Below the pieces are notes generated by a model that was given only the letters and a program-made list of their open reading frames with translations, had not been told where the DNA came from and did no database searches. A DNA stretch of 64,000 nt from Alphaproteobacteria bacterium (GTDB lineage Bacteria; Pseudomonadota; Alphaproteobacteria; RF32; CAG-239), in contig JAFXPE010000003.1 in the NCBI GenBank assembly GCA_017528205.1, positions 51,729 to 115,728 of the forward strand. Direction: 5' to 3'. The translations under genes and the position numbers were made by a program. The stretch's first letter is position 1. Each line of letters opens with the position of its first letter. Below, in pieces: positions 1 to 10,659 of this stretch.

Positions 1-2
1 CG

Positions 3-890
3 GAAGACAATGTACAAATTTCGGACAACGCCGGCATCAATGTTTTTGAAACCATCTTAAACGAAGAAGAAAACAAAAACCGCAACATTAACTTTGCACA
101 AAATATGCCGCATGATATGGCTATGCGCTTAAAGGCCGCTTGTATGTTGCACGACCGCAATATGGGCGGCGAAATACCTGATTTTACGCAAGCCGATTTG
201 GAAAAGTTAAGTCAGGAATTGGGTGCAGAGCGCTTTAGAGAGTTGCAAGAAAAAATTGCGGCACAAGACCAGAAAAAATCTTTGCCGGCGCGTGTCAACA
301 ACAACGAAAACGTTGATGAAAACAAGGGAGAAAAATCTCTCTCCGATGCCGTGGAAGAATTAAAACGAATCCGCAAAGATTTCGAACAAATGAAAGCCGA
401 CGGCAAGATTGTGGTCAAAACCAATCCGGAAACCAAACTGCCGGAAATCGTCTCCGGTCCGGCCTTGGAAGGTAAACCGGTAGATGAAAAACTGCAGGCG
501 GTAAAAGATGCGAATGCTTTGATTGCCGAAGCCGGCGAGTTGGTAAAATCGGGGGCCAAAACCGCCGACAACACCAAAGAAGTTGACGCCAAAACCAATA
601 ATGACTTCAACCACGAGCGGATGAGCCACATTCGCGACAATATGAATGCCGATGCGCTGGCCGCTCACGAGGCCAAAGCCGATCAGGTGGCGCTTATACA
701 CGCCAAACGCATGGGCTTAATCAGCGACAAGGTTGTGCGCAAGGTAAAAGAAGGCGACAAGTTTGTGGAAAAAGAAGTGGAAACCATCAAAGACGATGCC
801 GAGCGTAAAGCCTACGCCGATGCGCGCAGCAGTGATATGAAAGCTCGTATCGACAAAGTTGTTGAAAAATCAAAACAGTCAACCAGATAA
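3..890 (+). CDS. Hypothetical protein, 5' end outside window
   Basis: The reading frame is open to the left edge (first visible codons read EDNVQISDNAG), so the gene starts before the window and at least 295 residues are visible. The first internal ATG is at 105. The protein is soluble-looking, very rich in Glu, Lys, Asp and Ala, with long helical, possibly coiled-coil stretches around the middle and a charged C-terminus; no signal peptide or membrane segment is visible in this part. The next gene starts 19 bases downstream on the same strand behind a strong ribosome binding site, so the two probably form an operon. I do not recognise a family. Confidence 0.75.
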   Translation, partial: EDNVQISDNAGINVFETILNEEENKNRNINFAQNMPHDMAMRLKAACMLHDRNMGGEIPDFTQADLEKLSQELGAERFRELQEKIAAQDQKKSLPARVNNNENVDENKGEKSLSDAVEELKRIRKDFEQMKADGKIVVKTNPETKLPEIVSGPALEGKPVDEKLQAVKDANALIAEAGELVKSGAKTADNTKEVDAKTNNDFNHERMSHIRDNMNADALAAHEAKADQVALIHAKRMGLISDKVVRKVKEGDKFVEKEVETIKDDAERKAYADARSSDMKARIDKVVEKSKQSTR

Positions 891-909
891 ACAATTCAGG
901 GAGGAAACC

Positions 910-1956
910 ATGGTTGAAATCAGCGCTCAATATATGGAATTTTTAAAGGCCAATTATTCCGGAGTGGCCGGACGTTTGGAAACGCTTATGACCGAAAGTC
1001 CGACCGGAAAAAATCCGGAAGAAATTGCCAAATCCAAGGCTAAGATTGACGAAGAAATCAAAGAATTGGCCAATGATTCCGAACGCGTGCACAAATACCA
1101 AATTTGGGAAAAAGTGCCGTCGATTTTGCGTGACCGCTATAACGGCCAGGTTCCGCCCGAAGTTTTGGAAGCTGCCGACCGCGACGAAATTTATACCCTG
1201 CGCGTGATGGAAATGCATCCGGAAATCAAACGGGTGGACCAAGCCAGAACGATTGCGCAAGAAGCACAAGCCAAAGTTCCGGCGGCTATTGCCAATACTG
1301 CGGCGGCTGCGGTATTTGTTTCTGCTGCTGTTGCCGGTTACAGTGATAGCGCCAGTATGGAGCTGGCAAATCAGCGTTTGGCGCGTGATGCCTTGTGGGC
1401 TGCCAAACAAGCCAATCCGCATATGTCCGAAGAAGAAAAGAAACTGTGGCGAATGGCTTGGTTGCAAAGTCGTCAAGAAACTGTCGATACAATCAAAAAA
1501 GACTTCGCCGAGAATCAACCGGAGAAACTATTGCTTCATATTTTGGGCAAGTTTAACGCCGGCAAAATCAGCAAAGACGAGCTGTTGCCGCAGGTCGCCG
1601 ATTTGGTACAAAGAATTGACACCAACGAGCGTCACGGCAATTTGCTCGAATATTTGCAAACCGAGCGTATACAAGCCAAAATTGGCAAATTTAAACCTGA
1701 AACGCTGGATATTTTGGCCAATAGCGTGTTAAGCAAAGTTCCGGAAGCCGGAAAGACACAGACTATGGAAAAGATTCAGAGTAAGTTTTCTGATAAAAAT
1801 GCAGAATTGGAAAGTTCGATACAAGCTCATGCCGTGGCACAGAATATGCTTTCGGCTAAGGCCAACTCTATGCCTACAAACGCTAGTCTGACGGCCAAGG
1901 AAAGATACGCCAATATGCCGTCGATTATGAATCACGGTATGGAACGCGAAGGTTAG
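910..1956 (+). CDS. Hypothetical protein, 348 aa
   Basis: Start chosen at the ATG at 910 because GGGAGGAAACC lies directly before it; an in-frame upstream start at 859 would overlap the previous gene and has no such site. The protein is mostly helical and charged, with one Ala/Val-rich stretch around residues 125-150 that could be a membrane-associated or buried helix, and a C-terminus rich in Asn, Met and Ser. No enzyme motif is visible. It lies 19 bases after another unrecognised acidic protein and is closed by a hairpin terminator. Function unknown. Confidence 0.8.
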   Translation: MVEISAQYMEFLKANYSGVAGRLETLMTESPTGKNPEEIAKSKAKIDEEIKELANDSERVHKYQIWEKVPSILRDRYNGQVPPEVLEAADRDEIYTLRVMEMHPEIKRVDQARTIAQEAQAKVPAAIANTAAAAVFVSAAVAGYSDSASMELANQRLARDALWAAKQANPHMSEEEKKLWRMAWLQSRQETVDTIKKDFAENQPEKLLLHILGKFNAGKISKDELLPQVADLVQRIDTNERHGNLLEYLQTERIQAKIGKFKPETLDILANSVLSKVPEAGKTQTMEKIQSKFSDKNAELESSIQAHAVAQNMLSAKANSMPTNASLTAKERYANMPSIMNHGMEREG

Positions 1957-1974
1957 TGATTTATTTTATTTGAC

Positions 1975-2003
1975 AAAGCGCTCGAATATCGGGCGCTTTT
2001 TTT
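1975..2003 (+). terminator. Rho-independent terminator
   Basis: AAAGCGCTCG pairs with CGGGCGCTTT around a 5-base AATAT loop (10-bp stem with one G-U), followed by seven T. It closes the two-gene plus-strand unit. The convergent rodA gene ends at the same spot, and the hairpin may serve both strands. Confidence 0.85.
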
Positions 2004-3126
2004 ATTCGGTATTGTTGTCGTAATTGACCGACATACACAGCATTATTCCGAAACTGGCCATAATCGAAAACATCACCGTTCCACCGTAAGAAATCAGCGG
2101 CAACGGCACTCCCACCACCGGCAAAACGCCCATAACCATGGCGATATTGATGAAAACATACAAGAAATAATTGGTATTAAGTCCCACAATCGTCAGTCGG
2201 GCAAAATAATTGCGCGAACGATAGGCAAACACATACCCCATCGCCAAAATCAGCATATTTATAAAAATCAGGCAAAAACTGCCGAGCATTCCGAATTCTT
2301 CCGAAAACATCGTAAAAATAAAGTCGGTGTGTTTTTCCGGCAGAAAATTCAGATGCGTCTGCGTGCCGCGCAAAAAGCCCTTGCCGAAAATTCCGCCCGA
2401 ACCGAAGGCAATTTTGGATTGAATAATGTGATATCCGGTGCCGAGCGGATCACGTTCCGGATTTAAAAAGGTCAAAACTCGATTTTGCTGATATTCATGC
2501 AAACAGTTCCAAACCACAGGCAACGTCGCCGCCACCGCCGCGGCCGCACCGGCAAACTTCCACCATTGCACCCCGACGGCAAACAGCATTACCGACGCCG
2601 TACACAAAACCATCAGCGCCGTACCCAAATCCGGCTCAACGGCAATCAAAGCCACCGGCAAGATGGTAAACACCGCCGGAATGATAATACCGCGAACAGA
2701 TTTAATGCCCTGCACCGTGGTCACGCTGAAATAGCGTGCCAAAAACAAAACTATGCCTATTTTCATCAGCTCGGAAGGTTGCAGTTTGAAAATGCCCAAA
2801 TTTATCCAACGCTGAGCCCCCATGCCGGTATGCCCCATCAGTTCCACCGCCACCAACATCATAAATGTGGCAAAATAAAAGGCGTACGCGCTTTTGTAAT
2901 AATATTTGGCGTCAATCAGCGCCATGGCAATCATCAAAGCAAAGGCCGTAACAAAGCGTGTAATGTGGCGAATCGCCCACGGTTGCCAATCGCCGTTGGC
3001 CGCGGAATACAAGGTCATGGTGCCGATTCCGGCTAAAATGATAATCAAAAACATATAGATAAAACTCATTCCGAAGAGTTTATCTTTCCAGCCTTGCTTA
3101 TATCCGTCCAATCCGAAATCTGTCAT
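2002..3126 (-). CDS. rodA: Rod shape-determining protein RodA (SEDS glycosyltransferase)
   Basis: SEDS-family peptidoglycan polymerase of the elongasome, working with PBP2. The 374-residue length fits RodA. About ten membrane segments are visible, starting near residue 20, with a large loop carrying the family stretch LNPERDPLGTGYHIIQSKIA, then GFLRGTQTHLNFLPEKHTDF, and near the C-terminus PLPLISYGGT, all hallmark SEDS motifs. It is the last gene of a minus-strand mreB-mreC-mreD-mrdA-rodA operon and starts 6 bases after mrdA. It ends against the terminator at 1975-2003. Confidence 0.97.
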   Translation of the reverse strand: MTDFGLDGYKQGWKDKLFGMSFIYMFLIIILAGIGTMTLYSAANGDWQPWAIRHITRFVTAFALMIAMALIDAKYYYKSAYAFYFATFMMLVAVELMGHTGMGAQRWINLGIFKLQPSELMKIGIVLFLARYFSVTTVQGIKSVRGIIIPAVFTILPVALIAVEPDLGTALMVLCTASVMLFAVGVQWWKFAGAAAAVAATLPVVWNCLHEYQQNRVLTFLNPERDPLGTGYHIIQSKIAFGSGGIFGKGFLRGTQTHLNFLPEKHTDFIFTMFSEEFGMLGSFCLIFINMLILAMGYVFAYRSRNYFARLTIVGLNTNYFLYVFINIAMVMGVLPVVGVPLPLISYGGTVMFSIMASFGIMLCMSVNYDNNTE

Positions 3127-3132
3127 TTTCCC

Positions 3133-4953
3133 CTACTTTATATCCAAAATCAACGCTTCTTGTAAAATTTTCGAGGCTATCGGAGCCGCCACACCGCTTC
3201 CCGAGGAGCCGTGCTCCACAATTACCGCCACGGCGTAGCGCGGATTATCCACCGGCGTAAAGCCCATAAACCACGCGTGATTGCGCAGTTTCCACGGCAA
3301 TTGCGAATCGTGAATAATACCGCTGCGGCGCTCTTTCATGGAAATACGGCGCACTTGCGTGGTTCCGGTTTTGCCGCCCATTCTGACGCCGTCTAGGTTA
3401 AACTTGGCTTTTTTGGCCGTGCCGCCGACGCCGTTTACCACCTCATACATTCCCTGTTTTACCAGCTCAATGTTGCGGGTTGAAATATCCAAACGCTTAA
3501 ACGACTTCCGGTCTTTTTCGTTGCCGCGGATAAATGTCGGACTGACCGCATAGCCGCCGTTTACCACGCGTGAAAGCATAGTAACCAACTGCAACGGCGT
3601 AACCGAAACATATCCTTGTCCAATGCCGGTATTGGCGCTGTCGCCCGGTGCCCACAGCGTGTCATAATTGGCTTTTTTCCAACTTTTAGATGGTATCAAT
3701 CCGCTCTTTTCGTTGCCCAAACCAACCGAAAGTGTCTGTCCTAAGCCGAGTTTTAAGGCCATTTCGCGGATTTTATCAACTCCGACGCGCAACGCCGTTT
3801 CATAAAAGAAAATATCGCACGAATACTTCAAAGCCTCAACAACATTCAAACTTCCGTGTCCGTAGTGATTCCAACAATGGAAACGAATGTTGCCGATTTC
3901 CATACCGCCGGCGCAATAATAATGCGTATCGGCGTCAATAATTCCGGCTTCCAGCGCCGCCAACGCAACCACAATTTTAAATGTCGAGCCCGGCGAATAT
4001 TGTCCGGAAACGGCTTTATTAACAAGCGGCGTGCGCTCGTTGGTGGAAAGTTCGTTCCAATGTTTGTAACTGATACCGTTGGTAAAAAGGTTCGGATCAA
4101 ACGACGGAGTTGAAACCATAGCAAGAATTTCGCCGGAACGTACATCCATAACCACCGCCGCACCGCTTTCTTCGCCAAAAGCTTCATAGGCGGCCTTTTG
4201 CAAACGAGAATCTACGGTCAAATTTAAACTTTCGCCCTGATGACCGCCATCGCGCTCGATTTCTTTCATCACGCGGCCGTAAGCGTTAACCTCCAGTTTT
4301 ACGGTACCGCTTTTGCCTTGCAATTTATAATCAAAACTGCGCTCCAAGCCTGACTTGCCGATTTTGAACCCCGGAACCATATAAAGCGGATTATCTTTTT
4401 GGTCTTTTTTATCATTTTCGGATACCGCCCCAACATAGCCTAAAATATGGGCATACAACTCAGCATACGGATATTTTCTGGTCAGTCCTTCGTTAATTTC
4501 CACTCCCGGCAGGTCCGGAGCATGCAACAAAATTTGCGAAACCTCATCCCAATTAAGGTTATCTTTTAACTTTACCGGAATAAAGCGCCGTTTGTTCTTA
4601 ATATCTTTCAGCACTTTGCCTTCTTCTTCCTCGCTCAGCGGTATGATTTTTTCAAATTCCCGCAACGTTTCTTCAATATCCGGAGTTTGTTCGGCAATTA
4701 TCAAAGCCTGAAAATTCTGTTCGTTTTTAGCGATAATTTCGCCGTTGCGATCATAAATGGTGCCTCGCGGAGAAAGCAAAAATCGAGTAGAAATGCGGTT
4801 TTCATCCGAGAGCATTCGGTATTTATCCGCCTCAAAAACCTGCAAAAAGTATAAACGCGCCATCAAAACCGTAAATGCCAGAAAATTAACCGCCATAATC
4901 CAAAATAAACGCCGGCTCAAAATATGATTTTTTTCAATATTGTAGCTATTCAT
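3133..4953 (-). CDS. mrdA: Penicillin-binding protein 2 (transpeptidase MrdA)
   Basis: Class B penicillin-binding protein that cross-links peptidoglycan during elongation. A single N-terminal membrane anchor lies at about residues 15-38, followed by the PBP dimerisation domain (RGTIYDRNGEIIAKN at about 63) and the transpeptidase domain. Catalytic motifs are visible: SxxK as SPGSTFK with Ser323 as the likely nucleophile, SCD as the SxN-type motif, and KTGT in GGKTGTTQV. The 606-residue length is normal. Its start overlaps the end of mreD by 8 bases and rodA follows after 6 bases, indicating co-translation in the shape operon. Confidence 0.97.
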   Translation of the reverse strand: MNSYNIEKNHILSRRLFWIMAVNFLAFTVLMARLYFLQVFEADKYRMLSDENRISTRFLLSPRGTIYDRNGEIIAKNEQNFQALIIAEQTPDIEETLREFEKIIPLSEEEEGKVLKDIKNKRRFIPVKLKDNLNWDEVSQILLHAPDLPGVEINEGLTRKYPYAELYAHILGYVGAVSENDKKDQKDNPLYMVPGFKIGKSGLERSFDYKLQGKSGTVKLEVNAYGRVMKEIERDGGHQGESLNLTVDSRLQKAAYEAFGEESGAAVVMDVRSGEILAMVSTPSFDPNLFTNGISYKHWNELSTNERTPLVNKAVSGQYSPGSTFKIVVALAALEAGIIDADTHYYCAGGMEIGNIRFHCWNHYGHGSLNVVEALKYSCDIFFYETALRVGVDKIREMALKLGLGQTLSVGLGNEKSGLIPSKSWKKANYDTLWAPGDSANTGIGQGYVSVTPLQLVTMLSRVVNGGYAVSPTFIRGNEKDRKSFKRLDISTRNIELVKQGMYEVVNGVGGTAKKAKFNLDGVRMGGKTGTTQVRRISMKERRSGIIHDSQLPWKLRNHAWFMGFTPVDNPRYAVAVIVEHGSSGSGVAAPIASKILQEALILDIK

Positions 4954-5470
4954 TTATCCTCTCTTGCGGCAAATACTTTTGCACTCCGACATTTATCGCC
5001 GCTATCAACGGATAAAACATAACGGTTGCCAAATAATTGAAAATAATTTCCTTAAAAGACAGCAAATGCCCGAAATAAAGGGATAAAAGCAACCACTTAA
5101 TCATCATTATGCCACAGCATACCAAGCTGAAAATAAACCATCCGGCATTAAACGATGCGTTTTGAAAATAATGCGCCAACCATTGGGTTATGCATGCCGT
5201 CAGCATCATCAACAAAATATTCACGCCCAGCGGGGTTGAGCTGTACGAATCTATAAAAAAACCAACAATAAAAGCCGAAATATAGCTGAATAAATATCCG
5301 CGTTTCAAGGTCCAATAAAAAACACATATTGCCCCTACCGACGGCCGAAAATAGTTTACTTTAACCGCATCTATGGGAATTAAAAACATAAACATCATCA
5401 TCAGGGTTGTCATCAGCGGAATGCTGTGCAACCAAAACAGGCGGCATTTTTCCTTCCAACTATCGCGCAT
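4946..5470 (-). CDS. mreD: Rod shape-determining protein MreD
   Basis: Small integral membrane protein of the elongasome that bridges MreC and RodA/PBP2. With the start at 5470 it is 174 residues with about five membrane segments. That start (MRDSWKEK...) is preferred over an in-frame ATG at 5494 because a GGAAAG site precedes it and the overlap with mreC drops from 35 to 11 bases. Identity rests on size, topology and its place between mreC and mrdA, plus weak family features such as the GFFIDSYSSTPLGVN segment. Confidence 0.92.
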   Translation of the reverse strand: MRDSWKEKCRLFWLHSIPLMTTLMMMFMFLIPIDAVKVNYFRPSVGAICVFYWTLKRGYLFSYISAFIVGFFIDSYSSTPLGVNILLMMLTACITQWLAHYFQNASFNAGWFIFSLVCCGIMMIKWLLLSLYFGHLLSFKEIIFNYLATVMFYPLIAAINVGVQKYLPQERINE

Positions 5471-6341
5471 TTTGTTCGCTTTCCGAAAAATCATTCAGCA
5501 CTTTGGCCTGTTTTTCCGATAAACCGTAGTCAACAATCCGGACATATTCGACGCGGCTGATGTCTGCCAAAGTTTCCACTCTGATTTCGCCGTTTTGAAT
5601 GGAATTTACAAAACCAATCGGCAAACCGGCCGGAAACATTCCGCCCACGCCGGAAGTAACAATCACGTCACCCTCTTGAATATCGGCGGTTGAGCGGGTA
5701 AAAATCAATGCCGGATACACGGTGTTGTCGCCGCTCAAAATGCCTCTGGCGCGCGTTCTTTCCACCACTACCGGAATTTTGGAGTTGATGTCGGTAACCA
5801 ATATCACTTTGGCATATTGACCGCTGACTTTATCCACCCGCCCGATAACGCTTTCATCGCCCAAAACTATCTGACCTTTTTTAACGTCTTCGTCGCCGAT
5901 GTAAACAAACAAAATATGGGTAAAATTATCGCTTGATTCGGCAATAATTTTGGCGCTGATAAAGTTGGCATCGGCCGGCGGCACATAATTCAGCAACCGC
6001 CCCAAAAGCTGATTTTCCACCTCCAAACTGCGTACCTTGTTTTGCAAAAGCAACATTTGCTTGTTTTCGGCGCGCAACTCGCGATTGTCGATGTATATGC
6101 GGCTGATGTCGTATAAATAGGTATAAATCCGGTGCACCATGCGCGCCGGATATTCAACCACCTGCATAATCGGTCCGGTAACGCGCAAAGCGGCCTTATC
6201 CAGATTTTTGACGGCCGAATTTTCGACCTTGCTCAACAGCAGGAAAATGATGGAACAAAAAAACAAAAAGGCAATAAAAATCCGTCGCAACCATACCTTG
6301 AGTTCTCCGGTTTTTATCAACAGTACGCTACGACGAACCAT
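5460..6341 (-). CDS. mreC: Rod shape-determining protein MreC
   Basis: Periplasmic scaffold protein of the elongasome. It has an N-terminal membrane anchor at about residues 18-36, a coiled-coil stretch at about 80-115 (RELRAENKQMLLLQNKVRS) and the beta-barrel MreC core with AKIIAESSDNFTHILFV, VIGRVDKVSGQYAKVILVTD and VIVTSGVGGMFPAGLPIG, characteristic family segments. The 293-residue length is normal. It follows mreB by 29 bases and overlaps mreD. Confidence 0.97.
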   Translation of the reverse strand: MVRRSVLLIKTGELKVWLRRIFIAFLFFCSIIFLLLSKVENSAVKNLDKAALRVTGPIMQVVEYPARMVHRIYTYLYDISRIYIDNRELRAENKQMLLLQNKVRSLEVENQLLGRLLNYVPPADANFISAKIIAESSDNFTHILFVYIGDEDVKKGQIVLGDESVIGRVDKVSGQYAKVILVTDINSKIPVVVERTRARGILSGDNTVYPALIFTRSTADIQEGDVIVTSGVGGMFPAGLPIGFVNSIQNGEIRVETLADISRVEYVRIVDYGLSEKQAKVLNDFSESEQNAR

Positions 6342-6370
6342 TTTATTACCCTTTTAAAATCAGCCTTTAT

Positions 6371-7417
<1,047 letters not shown>

Positions 7418-7486
7418 TCATCTCCAAAATTTTAACGATATTTTTACTTTTATTATACCAACTCGTTGCAATGTGCAAGCAATATT

Positions 7487-8419
7487 TTAGTCTGTGTACA
7501 CTTCTTTGATTTGCTCCAAAAACTCCGGCTGTCCGCGGTATACGTCGCTAAATACGATATCCGCCGGCAATTTATTTTTGAGCCAGGTTCGCTGCCTCTT
7601 GGCATATTGTCTGGTGTGCAGTTTAGCCAGTTCCAAGGCCTCTGAGAGCAGCATTTCGCCCTTAACCGCCAAGCTCAGCTCCGGCACTCCCAGCGCCTTC
7701 ATCGCCGGCAAAGTCTCGTCAACGCCACGCTTTAAGAGCTCGGTAATTTCTTTTAGCGCGCCCTCTTGCACCATTTTATCCAGTCGGGAACGGCAACGCT
7801 CCTCTATAACGGCTATTTCCGGCACAATTTTAACCACCGTAAAATTCGCTTCCGGCAATTTTTTGAGCATCGGCATTTGATACCATTCGGAAACTTTTTT
7901 GCCGGTAGTGGCGATAATTTCCAAAGCGCGCACAATTCTGGTTTTATCATTCGAACTTAATTTTTGTGCAATTTCAATATCTTTTTGCTGCAACTCAATG
8001 TAAAGCTTTAATAACCCCTCGTTATGCAAACGCTGTTGCAAATTGCGCCGCACTTCGGGATTTACTTCCGGAATCGGAGTTACACCGTTGATTAGGGCAT
8101 CGATATACATGCCGGTACCGCCCACCACCACCGGCAAACGATTTTCGGCCCACAATTTTTTGATTTCTGCCACGCACAACTCAAGCCATTCCACCACATT
8201 GCCGCGCTTGGTCACGTCATACATTTCAAACAGGCGATGCTCGGCCGCAGCCTTTTCTTCGGCGCTCGGAGTGGCGGCAATAATCGGAATATCTTTGTAA
8301 ATTTGCATAGAATCGCAATTTATGATTACCCCGTTCAGCGCCCGCGCCGCCGCCACGGCCAACGCCGACTTGCCCGAAGCGGTCGGACCGGCAATAATCA
8401 AGACCTGATTTTGCTTCAT
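7487..8419 (-). CDS. miaA: tRNA dimethylallyltransferase MiaA
   Basis: Transfers a dimethylallyl group to A37 of tRNAs reading codons that begin with U. The P-loop GPTASGKSAL lies near the N-terminus, followed by NCDSMQIY (substrate and Mg contacts) and VVGGTGMYIDALI; near the C-terminus LAKLHTRQYAKRQRTWLK is the family tRNA-binding signature. The start at 8419 is preferred because GAGGAATGAG precedes it; a longer frame to 8479 would run into the upstream gene. The resulting 310 residues match the family. The stop of the upstream U32 gene lies just 1 base before this start, so they are translationally coupled. Confidence 0.97.
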   Translation of the reverse strand: MKQNQVLIIAGPTASGKSALAVAAARALNGVIINCDSMQIYKDIPIIAATPSAEEKAAAEHRLFEMYDVTKRGNVVEWLELCVAEIKKLWAENRLPVVVGGTGMYIDALINGVTPIPEVNPEVRRNLQQRLHNEGLLKLYIELQQKDIEIAQKLSSNDKTRIVRALEIIATTGKKVSEWYQMPMLKKLPEANFTVVKIVPEIAVIEERCRSRLDKMVQEGALKEITELLKRGVDETLPAMKALGVPELSLAVKGEMLLSEALELAKLHTRQYAKRQRTWLKNKLPADIVFSDVYRGQPEFLEQIKEVYTD

Positions 8420-8420
8420 C

Positions 8421-9833
8421 TCATTCCTCCGCCGGACAACCGTTAACCAGCGTGTCAAATTCGGCACGTTTGCGTTCATACATTTCAGCGTTTTCGCCTT
8501 TTAAACCTTGAAATTTGCGGGCAATCACATATTGCGGCAAAAGTTTTTTAACCTCGGCCAACGGCTTATTCCACATTTGCGGACGAATACGGATTTTTTT
8601 GCCCTCTCCGGCCGAAACCCGCGGTGTAATCTCGCCGCTCGTCGCATCTTCAAACTCGGTCAATTCCAAGCGCAAATTATCCAAACTGCGCGGAATCAAA
8701 AACTCTATGGCCTCGCCCGAATTAATGTAGTTGCGAATTTCAAAGATGGCGTCATCTCCCTGCCATTCAACAATTGAGCCGGCAAACAGCCATTCGCCCA
8801 AAGTTCTGGTATATTCGTAATTCTGGCTGATTTCGGTCAGTTTGCCGTCGTGAAACCCAAGGCAATACCCCCTATTTTGTAACGCGTACAATTCCGGCAT
8901 ATATTTGGTATAATCCCAATTTTTGGCATCTTTGTAATAGTCGTCTATGGCCTGACGATAAGCTCTGGCAACCGTTCCGGCATAATATTCGGTTTTGTTG
9001 CGGCCCTCAACTTTGAGCGAATCCATACCGATGGATAAAATATCATTAAGCCGCGGCATCAGGCACATATCTTTGGAATTGAGCAAATATCCGCCGTGCT
9101 CGTCTTCAACAATTTCATAATATTCTCCCGGCCGAAATTCCTCTTCCAGCAAAAATTCAAAGGCCTTCGCGTTATCCTGATTGATTTCGATTTCTTTGGT
9201 GCTGCCATCTTTGAGCCGCAGGTGCATTTTATAGTGCCAACGGCAACAATGGGCGCATTTTCCCTTGTTGGCGCTGCGGTCGGCCATAAAATTGGAAATA
9301 AGACAGCGGCCGGAATAAGACATACACATTGCGCCGTGAATAAAGCATTCCAGCAAAATATCCGGACATTCTTCACGAATTTCTTTCATTTCCGTAAACG
9401 TCACTTCACGCCCCAAAACACACAGCGAAGCCCCCATTTGTTCCCAAAATTTTACGGTTTGCGCCGAGCAAATATTGGCTTGGGTAGAAACAAAACGCTT
9501 TAATTCCGGCGCATGTTCTTTCAAATAATAAAACACCCCCGGATCGGCCACCAAAACGCCATCAGGCTTAAGCTCCTGCAAAGTTTGCACAAATTGCGGC
9601 AACTTCCGCGCTTCTTCGTTGTGAATATACAAATTCAGCGTCAGATAAATCTTTTTGCCGTGAGCGTGCACAAAATCTATGCCTTCTTTGATGTCTTCCA
9701 GCGTAAATTTTGACTGTGTGCGCAGGCTCATATCCGGAGTTCCGGCATACACGGCATCGGCGCCGTATAATATGGCGGTTTTCAATTTTACCAGCGAGCC
9801 GGCAGGAAGTAACAATTCTGCTTTTTTCATCAT
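8421..9833 (-). CDS. Peptidase U32 family protein, TrhP/RlhA-type RNA hydroxylation protein
   Basis: Belongs to the U32 'collagenase-like' family, whose characterised bacterial members TrhP (YegQ) and RlhA (YdcP) take part in hydroxylation of tRNA U34 or 23S rRNA C2501. The N-terminus KAELLLPAGSLVKLKTAILYG is classic, the U32 signature appears as ECFIHGAMCMSYSGRCLIS at about residue 165, and further cysteines (KGCKCAHCC-like: KGKCAHCC) follow that would form an iron-sulphur site. The 470-residue length is nearer to TrhP than RlhA. It overlaps the DUF3108 gene by 4 bases and runs straight into miaA, another tRNA modification gene, which favours the tRNA role. Confidence 0.85.
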   Translation of the reverse strand: MMKKAELLLPAGSLVKLKTAILYGADAVYAGTPDMSLRTQSKFTLEDIKEGIDFVHAHGKKIYLTLNLYIHNEEARKLPQFVQTLQELKPDGVLVADPGVFYYLKEHAPELKRFVSTQANICSAQTVKFWEQMGASLCVLGREVTFTEMKEIREECPDILLECFIHGAMCMSYSGRCLISNFMADRSANKGKCAHCCRWHYKMHLRLKDGSTKEIEINQDNAKAFEFLLEEEFRPGEYYEIVEDEHGGYLLNSKDMCLMPRLNDILSIGMDSLKVEGRNKTEYYAGTVARAYRQAIDDYYKDAKNWDYTKYMPELYALQNRGYCLGFHDGKLTEISQNYEYTRTLGEWLFAGSIVEWQGDDAIFEIRNYINSGEAIEFLIPRSLDNLRLELTEFEDATSGEITPRVSAGEGKKIRIRPQMWNKPLAEVKKLLPQYVIARKFQGLKGENAEMYERKRAEFDTLVNGCPAEE

Positions 9834-10591
9834 TCTTTTACCTCTATTGATGTGGTATAGGCCTCAAGTTTGCCAAACGGTGTTTTTTCGGCCTCGACTT
9901 TGGCAACAAACGGAGCATTTTCTTTTTCGGTGCGCAAAATCCATAAATAAATCGGCACTCTTTGATCCAGTAAAAATCCGGCAGACGACCCTTTTTGAAT
10001 TTCGAGCATATACTCGCATTTCAAGGCGTTACCCTCGAAATACGGCGTTTTAATGTTTTCGTGCCCCACGGTTTGCATTTGCGAAAGCGAATATTTTTTG
10101 CCGTTAAACGAATAGCGCGTCATATCGCAAGTGCCGGCACGAATCACCTGTTCGGTTAAAATCCCGAAAGTTGAGAGCAAATCTATCGAATCGTCAAGCC
10201 GGTCAAGCTCCACCAACGCCGGTTCTTCCAAACGCCGGCCGTCGCGCACCTTAATTCGCGTTTGCGGCACGCCGTCTTTATAGGTCAGTTGCTTGGTACG
10301 ATGATGCGAGCGCGACTGCACTTCGTAGCCGTAATCTTCCGGCACGAATTTATCCTGATTATAGGTGCCGTATGCGCGGTATGTTCCGGTAAAAGGATAT
10401 AACGTGCCGAATGCGCCGGTAGTGGTCAACGTTGTTTTCATTTCATAACGATTGTCGCCGAACTTATAGGTCAACGATTGCTTACAAGCATCGAAAAAGC
10501 CAATGGTTGTCTGCATATTTTGCGTAACTTCCAAGGCTTTGGCCGAAAGCGGTAACAACACCACGCCTAAAAAAAGTAAAATCCGTTTCAT
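9830..10591 (-). CDS. DUF3108 family exported protein
   Basis: Begins with a signal peptide (MKRILLFLGVVLLPLSAKA, cleavage after about residue 19), so it is likely periplasmic or outer-membrane associated. The remainder is beta-rich with repeated features of DUF3108 such as TGAFGTLYPFTGTYRAYGTY, a dibasic stretch and the VPIYLWILRTEKE segment. The 253-residue length fits. The family is common in proteobacteria and has no established biochemical role. It is the first gene of a tight cluster with the U32 protein and miaA, the next start overlapping its stop by 4 bases. Confidence 0.8.
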   Translation of the reverse strand: MKRILLFLGVVLLPLSAKALEVTQNMQTTIGFFDACKQSLTYKFGDNRYEMKTTLTTTGAFGTLYPFTGTYRAYGTYNQDKFVPEDYGYEVQSRSHHRTKQLTYKDGVPQTRIKVRDGRRLEEPALVELDRLDDSIDLLSTFGILTEQVIRAGTCDMTRYSFNGKKYSLSQMQTVGHENIKTPYFEGNALKCEYMLEIQKGSSAGFLLDQRVPIYLWILRTEKENAPFVAKVEAEKTPFGKLEAYTTSIEVKE

Positions 10592-10659
10592 TCTTTAGTC
10601 AATCCTTAAACAATTTTTCTTAACATAACAGAAAATTTCAGATTATAAAGGAAAAAATT

